From the NCBI GenBank assembly GCA_038147195.1, contig JAYQTB010000004.1, positions 186,001 through 250,000 of the forward strand: a stretch of DNA of 64,000 nt. Reading direction: 5' to 3'. The DNA is from Eutrophocola salsuginis (GTDB lineage Bacteria; Pseudomonadota; Gammaproteobacteria; Pseudomonadales; Pseudohongiellaceae). A program made the translations under genes and the position numbers. Shown here in pieces: positions 57,583 through 64,000 of the stretch (within the stretch, counting starts at the first letter, position 1; each line of letters starts with the position of its first letter). The notes beneath the pieces are model-generated. The model saw nothing but the letters and a program-made list of their open reading frames with translations, had not been told where the DNA came from and searched no databases.

Positions 57583-58141
57583 AAAATCAAACACAATGAA
57601 CATCATGAATGTCATGAACAAGAGACTACCGACAATCATATTGCTGCTCTGCCTGTTGCCCTTCACGGCAGCTGCGCAGGACGGCGTGCCCTGGGAAGAC
57701 CTGCCGCAGGACCAGCAGGGCATCCTCGGGCCCATGCAGCCGCAATGGGATAACCTGACCCCGCTACGCCAGGAACGCCTGCGTAACGGTGCTCGCCGCT
57801 GGCAGTCCCTGTCGCCCGATGAACGCAGCCTCGTGCAGCAGCAGTTCCGCGACTGGATGCAGCGTTCCCCTGAACAGCGCGAACAGATCCGCAACCGGTT
57901 CAACCGCTTCCAGCAGATGAATCCGGAGCGCCAGCGTGCCGTGCGTAACCGCTTCGAGCGTTTCAGCAACCTGTCGCCCGAGCGCCAGGAAGAATTACGC
58001 CGCCGATTCAGCGAGACCCAGGAGCGTCGCAGTGAGCGCGTGCAGAACCCGGGCCAGCAACGCCCTGGAATCCAGCGGCCCGCCACGCGGAGCCAGCAGT
58101 CCCGCTCGGAACGTCCCGCCAGGCAGGTTCCGGACAGGTAA
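57569..58141 (+). CDS. DUF3106 exported protein
   Basis: 190 residues; overlaps the preceding gene by 14 bp. Signal peptide ends near TAAAQ. The body is a run of amphipathic helices with Arg/Gln/Glu (LTPLRQERLRNGARRWQSLS, LVQQQFRDWMQRSPEQREQI, NPERQRAVRNRFERFSNLS) - the DUF3106 pattern - followed by a Gln/Arg/Pro-rich disordered tail. The arrangement LSPxxR repeats like CpxP/Spy-type sensors is suggestive of a periplasmic stress binder, but that is inference. Last gene of the sigma/anti-sigma operon. Confidence 0.8.
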   Translation: MKTSEKSNTMNIMNVMNKRLPTIILLLCLLPFTAAAQDGVPWEDLPQDQQGILGPMQPQWDNLTPLRQERLRNGARRWQSLSPDERSLVQQQFRDWMQRSPEQREQIRNRFNRFQQMNPERQRAVRNRFERFSNLSPERQEELRRRFSETQERRSERVQNPGQQRPGIQRPATRSQQSRSERPARQVPDR

Positions 58142-58162
58142 AGTCCGACCAGTTCCCCCAGT

Positions 58163-58297
58163 AACCTGGATTTTGAAAAGCAGCATAAGGCAATCATCGG
58201 ACGCTTCGGCCGCTACCCCAACCGCAACGCCGGCCTCGGCCTTAACTCTTTCGCCTCGGAAGAGGCTTTTCTTAATGAACCAGGGTCCTCGTTCTGA
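58163..58297 (+). pseudogene. C-terminal remnant of a DUF924 gene
   Basis: About 44 codons in frame after the DUF3106 stop read NLDFEKQHKAIIGRFGRYPN then RNAGLGLNSFASEEAFLNEP and GSSF-stop. That is the conserved C-terminus of DUF924 proteins (H..II.RFGR.P.RN..LG...T.EE..FL). No start codon and no N-terminal ~140 residues, so the gene has been truncated, with its left part replaced by the DUF3106 operon end. Confidence 0.65.
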
Positions 58298-58498
58298 GCC
58301 GGCCTGACCTTGCCCCGGAACGGTGCATGTGACACCAGGTTCTAGCACGCCTCCGATCAATTGTGCGCAATCGTCCTAAGTTCACAAAAAATGTGAATAT
58401 TCCGGGGAAACTCAAGGGTTTGCGAGCTCTTGGCTTTACATGTTGCAGTGCATCATTATACTTCGCAGCATCTCAATTCACAGTCGTGACACAGGAAC

Positions 58499-60733
58499 GT
58501 GACTACCCCAGCATTCAAAACGATTTTCACGACTCTGCTGCTGGTGCCGTCTATCCTCCTGGCACAGGTACCGGAGAGTGAATTCGTTGCAGATTTGCGC
58601 AATGAAATTGACGGCAACTTGGACACCGGGGCCTCACGCAAACGCATCGAAATCGCCCGCATGGATATGGAGATGGAACCGGTCATTGACGGCGCCCTCG
58701 ATGATGCCATGTGGGGAACCGCCACGGTCATCTCCGACCTGCACCAGTTCCAACCAGTCGACCACGGACAGCCCACCGAGGAATCGGTGTTCTATATTGC
58801 CTACAACGATAGATACTTCTATGTCGGAGCGCGCCTGTACGACAGCCAGGCTGACGGAATCATTGCCCGCCAGCTTGTCCAGGGCGGCGGTCTCGGCAGC
58901 GATGACGCATTCGAATTCATTCTCGATACCTTCAACAACGGACGTACCGGTTACCATTTCCAGGTCAATCCTAACGGCATTCGTCGCGAGGGTGTCTATG
59001 AAAACCCTAACGAGCTTAACCGGGACTGGACGGGTATCTGGCAGGTCGAATCGCGTATCGACGATAAGGGCTGGACTGCCGAGGTCGCCATTCCGTTCAA
59101 TACCCTGAACTTCGATCCGGAAACCGAGGAATGGGGCTTTACCATCGCCCGCACCATCGCCCGCAAGAACGAAGAGATGGCCTGGTCATCATTCAATCGC
59201 CGCATCAACCCGACCACCACGGGCTTGATTTCAGGTATCCGCGATATTCGCCAGGGCAAGGGCCTGGACATCATTCCGTCCATGACCATGGCCAATTCGG
59301 AGAATTACAACGCCGGCGGCGTGACCGACCAGCGCGTGGACCCGTCATTGAACGTGTTCTACAAGATCACGCCTAATCTGACCGGCGCTCTGACCTTCAA
59401 CACCGACTTCTCCGCGACCGAAGTGGATAACCGCCAGGTCAACCTGAGCCGTTTTTCCCTGTTCTTCCCGGAAAAGCGTGACTTCTTCCTGCAGGACCTG
59501 GATATTTTCAGCTTCGGCGGCCTGAACCAGAACGGTATCCCGTTCTATTCTCGTCGTATCGGTCTCAGCCGTTTTGGAACACCTGTGGATATCGACACTG
59601 GTGCCAAGCTGACCGGTCGTATCGGTCGTTGGAACGTAGGCGGCCTGGCCGTGCGCCAGGGTGATTTTGACGGGCTGGACAGCCAAAGCGTGTTCGCCGC
59701 ACGTGTCGCGGCTAACGTGCTGTCCGAATCCAGTGTCGGCGCCATCCTGACCCATGGCGATCCGACCAGAGGTCTCGACAACACCGTGATGGGTGTGGAT
59801 TTCCGTTACCAGAACACGCGCTTTTCCGATGCCTACAGCCTGCGCAGCAATATGTGGTACCAGAAGTCGGACACCGAGGGACTTACAGGTGACGACAATG
59901 CCTTTGGCATCCAGGCCAACCTGGACACACAGGGCAACGGCGTCACCGGTTTCGTCAATTACGAGTATTTCGGTGAAGACTTCAATCCGGCACTGGGCTT
60001 CGCCAACAACACCGGTGTCGACAGCATCGGCTTCGGCGGCGTGGCCCGCAAGTTCACTCCTGGCAACAAGAACATTCGCAGCCTGTTTTCCTTTATGCGC
60101 TTTGGCTACACGCGTTTCCTGGATACCGGCGAGATGCAGAGCCAGGACTGGTTCTGGCGCGCCCTCGGCATCAACACCAACCGTGGTGACCAGATAGGAA
60201 TCGGCCCCTGGTATAACCGTGAAGGCCTGAGCCGGGATTTCGCCATCCGTCCCGGTGTAATCATTCCCGCCGGGGATTACAGTTTCGGTGGTTTCAGCGG
60301 CGAGATTCGCGGCTCCAACCAGCGCACGCTGTCACCGAGCATCAACTTCAGCGTGGGTGATTACTACAACGGTGAAAGGACCCAGATTCGGGCTGGCATC
60401 GGCTGGCGCCCTAACCAGCACATCAACCTGGGCTTCAGCTACAACTACCAGGACATCAGCCTGCCGGTCGAAGGCGGTGATTTTGATGTGCGTATTGTTT
60501 CCGCCAATGCCAACTATGCCTTCAACTCTAAGTGGTCATGGATCAACCTGATCCAGTACGACAACTTCTCCAACATCGTCGGCCTGAACAGTCGCCTGCG
60601 CTGGAATCCGCAGGCCGGGGAAGACCTGTACCTGGTGGTAAATTACAACTTCCAGTCCGAGGGCGTGTTCTCCGAACTCAGTTCAAACAACGCCGAAATC
60701 GTTCTGAAGTACACGAAAACCCTGCGTTTCTGA
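58499..60733 (+). CDS. DUF5916 outer-membrane protein with N-terminal CBM9-like domain, copy 2
   Basis: 744 residues from GTG 58499 (AGGA is only a few bases upstream, so the start is less certain). Signal peptide ends near LLAQ. CBM9-like domain (VIDGALDDAMWGTATVISDL, DDAFEFILDTFNNGRTGYHF), then the DUF5916 barrel: FSATEVDNRQVNLSRFSLFF, RRIGLSRFGTPVDIDTGAKL, and terminal Phe (YTKTLRF). The barrel shares several blocks with the protein at 35538, e.g. GLDIIPSM, NLIQYDN and SEVMGLNSRL-like NIVGLNSRLRW. Role unknown. It is not near a transporter or hydrolase. Confidence 0.87.
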   Translation: MTTPAFKTIFTTLLLVPSILLAQVPESEFVADLRNEIDGNLDTGASRKRIEIARMDMEMEPVIDGALDDAMWGTATVISDLHQFQPVDHGQPTEESVFYIAYNDRYFYVGARLYDSQADGIIARQLVQGGGLGSDDAFEFILDTFNNGRTGYHFQVNPNGIRREGVYENPNELNRDWTGIWQVESRIDDKGWTAEVAIPFNTLNFDPETEEWGFTIARTIARKNEEMAWSSFNRRINPTTTGLISGIRDIRQGKGLDIIPSMTMANSENYNAGGVTDQRVDPSLNVFYKITPNLTGALTFNTDFSATEVDNRQVNLSRFSLFFPEKRDFFLQDLDIFSFGGLNQNGIPFYSRRIGLSRFGTPVDIDTGAKLTGRIGRWNVGGLAVRQGDFDGLDSQSVFAARVAANVLSESSVGAILTHGDPTRGLDNTVMGVDFRYQNTRFSDAYSLRSNMWYQKSDTEGLTGDDNAFGIQANLDTQGNGVTGFVNYEYFGEDFNPALGFANNTGVDSIGFGGVARKFTPGNKNIRSLFSFMRFGYTRFLDTGEMQSQDWFWRALGINTNRGDQIGIGPWYNREGLSRDFAIRPGVIIPAGDYSFGGFSGEIRGSNQRTLSPSINFSVGDYYNGERTQIRAGIGWRPNQHINLGFSYNYQDISLPVEGGDFDVRIVSANANYAFNSKWSWINLIQYDNFSNIVGLNSRLRWNPQAGEDLYLVVNYNFQSEGVFSELSSNNAEIVLKYTKTLRF

Positions 60734-60796
60734 CCGGTAAGATTTCTCCCGGAAATTTTGTCCTGTAATTGACAGGCTTGACCAGGCATGGTCACT

Positions 60797-60825
60797 TTGT
60801 CAGGCGCCGAGGGCAGGATTATACT
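60797..60825 (+). promoter_or_regulatory. Promoter of the TPR gene
   Basis: TTGTCA (60797-60802), 17-bp spacer and TATACT (60820-60825); five of six bases match at each element. The start codon is 71 bp downstream of the -10. Confidence 0.6.
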
Positions 60826-60896
60826 TTTTGGAATTTTAGCGATAATTTCGTTACAGGTACGCCGGCATCCGTGAACTGCGGATACAGGAGCTCGAC

Positions 60897-61454
60897 ATGA
60901 AAAACCCATTAATTTTTCTCGCTTTCGCAGGCCTTTTCGCCGGGTTGCTGCTTACCCAGGCTCTGCAGGCGCAGACTGCGCGCACAGGCACCAACCTCAG
61001 GTCAAAGGCGATTCCTTCCGACGTCCTCATGCTCCACGAACCCGACGAGGTGGAAACCATTCGCCAGTACCTCAACGATGGTCGCAAGGCAGACGCCCTC
61101 AGGCATGCAGAAGCTTACATCGATAAAATCGATCGTGTGGCGCTGAAACATGAAACCAAACGCCAGTACTATGCGTGGAACGCCTACTGCACGGTACTGA
61201 CCAGCCTGCAGCGAGTGGAGGATGCCATCGCCGCCTGTTCGACGGCTATGTCCTTCGAACCGGGTAAATGGTCAGCGGTGAACAACCGGGGTACGGCAAA
61301 ATTCGTGGGAGGGCGATATGATGAGGCACTGATGGATTATCAGGCGGCTCTAATGCTGGTGGACCAGGAGAATACGCAGGTCCACGACACCATACGTCAC
61401 AACATGAGCCTGCTCGAAGATCGTCATAGCGGAGATCCTAACCAGACTCGCTAA
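60897..61454 (+). CDS. Exported TPR protein
   Basis: 185 residues, GGAG ribosome binding site, signal peptide ending near LQAQ. Two to three tetratricopeptide units: YYAWNAYCTVLTSLQRVEDA, KWSAVNNRGTAKFVGGRYDE, ALMDYQAALMLVDQENTQVH. Likely a periplasmic protein-protein adaptor; partner unknown. It converges on serC with a 9-bp gap and no visible terminator. Confidence 0.82.
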   Translation: MKNPLIFLAFAGLFAGLLLTQALQAQTARTGTNLRSKAIPSDVLMLHEPDEVETIRQYLNDGRKADALRHAEAYIDKIDRVALKHETKRQYYAWNAYCTVLTSLQRVEDAIAACSTAMSFEPGKWSAVNNRGTAKFVGGRYDEALMDYQAALMLVDQENTQVHDTIRHNMSLLEDRHSGDPNQTR

Positions 61455-61463
61455 CCTACGTCC

Positions 61464-62555
61464 TTAACCATTGACCCGTTCGAATTCAGTCATAAAGACG
61501 GCCAGGGCCTGGCAGCCTTCGATCGGCATGGGATTGTAGATGGAAGCCCTGATACCACCGACGGCGCGGTGTCCCTTCAGTGCATACAATCCGTTTGCCA
61601 GGGCTTCCACCAGGAATTTCTGTGACAGCTCCTCATCCGGCAGGGTGAAAGTGACGTTCATGTTGGAACGGTCATCCCTGGAAGTGGTGCCAGTGTAAAA
61701 ATCAGAGTCATCGATGACCTTGTACAGCAGTCCGGCTTTCTCGGCATTGATTTTCCCCATGGCTTCTACGCCGCCTTGTTCCTTCAGCCATTCCATCACC
61801 AGGCACATCGTGTAGATGGCAAAAGTGTTGTTGGTATTAGCCAGTGAATGTGACTTGGCGTAAGTGGTGTAGTCGATCAGCGAAGGCGTGCGGTCCATGG
61901 CATGGCCGATCAAGTCCTCGCGGATGAGCACTACTGCCGTGCCGGCGGGACCGAGATTTTTTTGCAAGCTGGCGAACATTAGGCCGACACGGGAAAAATC
62001 CACGGGACGGGAGAATATGTCCGAGGTGGCATCTACCACTAGGGGGATGTCGCCCATATCTGGATATTCCCTGTACTGCGTTCCATATATGGTGTTGTTG
62101 CTGGTGATATACGCGTAGGACGCGTCATTGGGCACCATGTCCCGGGACAAAGGCGGCAAGCGATCATAGTTGTTGTCCGCACCGCTGCTGGCGACCGTAA
62201 TATTACCGAAACGTGCCGCCTCTATATTCGCTTGCCGGGAGAATTCGCCGGTTTCACTGTACACCGCCTTGTGTGCCGGTTTTAGCGGCAGCAGGTTCAT
62301 TGGGATGGCCGAAAACTGCATGCGCGCACCGCCATGTGTGTAAAGAATTTGGTAATTGTCTGGCAGGTGGGCAACCTCTCGCACGAGTTCATCGCAGCGA
62401 TTGATGATCTCGTCGAACTCTTTCGACCGGTGGCTGATTTCTATAACGGAAACGCCCATGCCCCTGTAGTCGAGGAACTCGTCGCGGATTTTCTGCATTA
62501 CCGGGATCGGCAGCATCGCCGGACCAGCCCCAAAATTATATACCTGTTTGCTCAT
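61464..62555 (-). CDS. serC: Phosphoserine aminotransferase
   Basis: Pyridoxal-phosphate enzyme that makes phosphoserine from phosphohydroxypyruvate and glutamate (and serves in vitamin B6 synthesis). 363 residues. VYNFGAGPAMLPIPVMQK, VIEISHRSKEF, LYTHGGARMQFSAIPMNLL, and the pyridoxal Lys in FASLQKNLGPAG are visible; FYTGTTSRDDRSNMNVTF and GHRAVGGIRASIYNPMP complete the site. It lies 35 bp downstream of serA, so serine synthesis steps one and two are paired. Confidence 0.96.
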   Translation of the reverse strand: MSKQVYNFGAGPAMLPIPVMQKIRDEFLDYRGMGVSVIEISHRSKEFDEIINRCDELVREVAHLPDNYQILYTHGGARMQFSAIPMNLLPLKPAHKAVYSETGEFSRQANIEAARFGNITVASSGADNNYDRLPPLSRDMVPNDASYAYITSNNTIYGTQYREYPDMGDIPLVVDATSDIFSRPVDFSRVGLMFASLQKNLGPAGTAVVLIREDLIGHAMDRTPSLIDYTTYAKSHSLANTNNTFAIYTMCLVMEWLKEQGGVEAMGKINAEKAGLLYKVIDDSDFYTGTTSRDDRSNMNVTFTLPDEELSQKFLVEALANGLYALKGHRAVGGIRASIYNPMPIEGCQALAVFMTEFERVNG

Positions 62556-62590
62556 AGCACTGATTGTCTCGTTAGTAGGTCAGGCGGGGG

Positions 62591-63760
62591 TCAGATCAGC
62601 CAGACCTTGATGACGTGTTCAACGGCCCTGATATCGTCGAGCGTTTCCTCGCTGGGCGGGGATTCAATGTCGATCAGGTTGTATGCGATATCGTTACGGC
62701 TCTTGTTCAGCATATCAATAACGTTGATGTCCTTGTCAGCCAGGATTGACAAGATCTGGCCGAGCATCCTGGGCACGTTTTCATTAATAATGGCGATACG
62801 GTGGCCTTCGGATTTTTCCAGTGACAGGGACGGAAAGTTCACCGAGTTGCGGATGTTGCCTTTTTCGAGGAAATCACGCAACTGGTCGACTGCCATGATG
62901 GCACAGTTTTCCTCAGCTTCTTCGGTGCTGGCGCCGATGTGCGGCATTAGTATTGCTTTCTTGTTGCCAAGCAGTCCCGGGGTAGGGAAGTCGGAAACGT
63001 AGCATCCCAGCCTGCCGGTGTTCAGCGCGTCGAGCAAGGCTACTTCATCCACAATGGCATCACGGGAAAAATTGACGAGCACGGCGCCTGACTTGAAATA
63101 GTTGATGACCTTGCGGTCGATCAGGTTGCGGGTAGTTTCCAGTGTTGGCAGGTGCAGGGTGACGAAGTCCGAGCGCGAAATCAGCGAGGTCAGGTTTTCC
63201 TGTTTCTCGATCTGATTGGCTAGGCGCCAGGCCGCGTCCACGGAAATAGCGGGGTCATAACCGAGCACCTTCATGCCCAGCTGGATTGCCGCATCTGCGA
63301 CCTGCGCACCAATGGCACCGAGGCCGACAATGCCCAGTGTCTTGCCCTTGAGTTCCATGCCCTTGAAATTCTTTTTTTCGGCTTCCACCAGCTTCGACAG
63401 ATCACCGGCTCCCATGTCAGAAGACTGGTTGTTGACCCAGTTGATGCCCTGCAGGATGCCGCGGGAAGACAGCAGCAGGCTGCACAACACGAGTTCCTTA
63501 ACCGCATTGGCGTTAGCACCGGGTGTGTTGAATACAACGATGCCTTCACGCGTGTAATCTTCCACGGGGATGTTGTTGGTGCCGGCACCTGCTCGGGCAA
63601 CAGCCTTCAGATTGCTGTTGATGTTGTCTCTGGACATCTTGGCACTGCGCACGACAATTGCATCTGCGTTCTCCACGTCGGAGGAAACCTGATACTCTTG
63701 CTTCGGAAAGCGGACGAGTCCCTTGTCAGAAATCTGATTGAAGGTCTGGATCTTGAACAT
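62591..63760 (-). CDS. serA: D-3-phosphoglycerate dehydrogenase
   Basis: First enzyme of serine synthesis, NAD-dependent. 389 residues. Substrate domain (VRSAKMSRDNINSNLKAVAR, AGTNNIPVEDYTREGIVVFN), NAD-binding block TLGIVGLGAIGAQVADAA, catalytic Arg in LVNFSRDAIVDEVALLD, and the His block MPHIGASTEEAEENC. The C-terminal ~70 residues are an ACT domain (RIAIINENVPRMLGQILSIL, VIDMLNKSRNDIAYNLIDIE), the serine feedback site. It is followed by serC. Confidence 0.95.
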   Translation of the reverse strand: MFKIQTFNQISDKGLVRFPKQEYQVSSDVENADAIVVRSAKMSRDNINSNLKAVARAGAGTNNIPVEDYTREGIVVFNTPGANANAVKELVLCSLLLSSRGILQGINWVNNQSSDMGAGDLSKLVEAEKKNFKGMELKGKTLGIVGLGAIGAQVADAAIQLGMKVLGYDPAISVDAAWRLANQIEKQENLTSLISRSDFVTLHLPTLETTRNLIDRKVINYFKSGAVLVNFSRDAIVDEVALLDALNTGRLGCYVSDFPTPGLLGNKKAILMPHIGASTEEAEENCAIMAVDQLRDFLEKGNIRNSVNFPSLSLEKSEGHRIAIINENVPRMLGQILSILADKDINVIDMLNKSRNDIAYNLIDIESPPSEETLDDIRAVEHVIKVWLI

Positions 63761-63950
63761 GGTGAGGGTAGTACCTTTGGGAACCGGCGGCGCCGCTGAA
63801 CACTTACAACTCTTACAGTACGTGCAAAACTTATAAATAGATGAGGGTTGGGTACCCTGAAAAATTCAGGGGCAGATTTATACCCGGAAATGGGTGAAAA
63901 CACCAGTTTAAATGGCGTTAAGTGCAGCAAATAAAGCAGGAACAATTAAG

Positions 63951-64000
63951 GTGAAATCCGACTGGACTGTCTACATCCTGCGCACGGCCGGGGAGATGCT
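63951..64000 (+). CDS. GIY-YIG nuclease-superfamily protein, partial
   Basis: Only the first 16 codons are inside the window: MKSDWTVYILRTAGEM. The WTVYILR start is the conserved opening strand of small GIY-YIG proteins (YhbQ type), and GTG 63951 has AGGA nine bases upstream. The rest lies outside, so the call is provisional. It is divergent from serA. Confidence 0.5.
   Translation, partial: MKSDWTVYILRTAGEM

Noticed and set aside
60762..60776. CCTGT-aattg-ACAGG inverted repeat after the second DUF5916 gene
   Set aside because: No T-tract follows, so not a clear terminator; the stem is short enough to be chance.

Overview
This is a 64 kb chromosomal stretch from a Gram-negative bacterium, almost certainly a gammaproteobacterium. 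Outer-membrane genes are present (bamD, copB, large beta-barrel proteins). The order bamD / rluD-pgeF-clpB is the one found in Escherichia coli. The ilvIH and long class II ilvC genes, the msrPQ pair and a CCA-encoding tRNA-Ile also fit. Exported, signal-peptide-bearing proteins of unknown function are common, which is typical of marine oligotrophic lineages; a position near Pseudohongiella/OM182-like groups is a guess from gene content only. I see no phage, insertion sequence, integron or CRISPR array. Relics of genes (DUF924 end at 58163, a membrane-protein piece at 40031, a broken frame at 51564-51866) show that the region is eroding in places.

Layout. 1-2.9 kb: SnoaL-like gene (partial) and a haem-motif beta-propeller protein. 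2.9-5.7 kb: copAB copper resistance operon, with a perfect 171-bp tandem duplication inside copA. 6-13.4 kb: an outer-membrane-like protein behind an FNR-type palindrome, a TPR/O-GlcNAc-transferase-like protein, DAHP synthase, and a eukaryotic-type ileS. 13.5-13.65 kb: a leader that looks like an isoleucine attenuator for ileS. 13.8-16.4 kb: exported proteins around a DUF6152 gene; a second copy of that module lies at 49.4-51.4 kb. 16.6-23.3 kb: the Anbu cluster (DUF2126 transglutaminase, circularly permuted ATP-grasp, alpha-E, Anbu protease). 23.4-31.5 kb: phosphoribosyltransferase, AGCS transporter with an inserted domain, bamD, rluD, pgeF, clpB. 31.6-40 kb: two tiny membrane ORFs, a PHP lipoprotein, ppx, ASCH, DUF5916, DUF4159, M19 dipeptidase. 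40.7-49.1 kb: ilvIH, ilvC, pssA, msrPQ, tRNA-Ile, orphan alkyl-sulfatase dimerisation domain, aldo/keto reductase. 51.9-64 kb: nnrE, SIMPL protein, tri-haem cytochrome c, 2-hydroxyacid dehydrogenase, an ECF sigma operon, a second DUF5916 gene, a TPR protein, serC, serA and the start of a GIY-YIG gene.

How the genes work together. Isoleucine supply is a theme: ilvI, ilvH and ilvC make it, tRNA-Ile(GAU) and ileS use it, and the ileS leader seems to sense it. serA-serC make serine, which pssA uses. Envelope care is represented by bamD, msrPQ, copAB and clpB (with a clear sigma-32 promoter). The best candidates for undescribed biology are the ileS attenuator, the twice-occurring DUF6152 module, whose small protein should mature to an N-terminal His-His, and the orphan or modified proteins noted in the findings.
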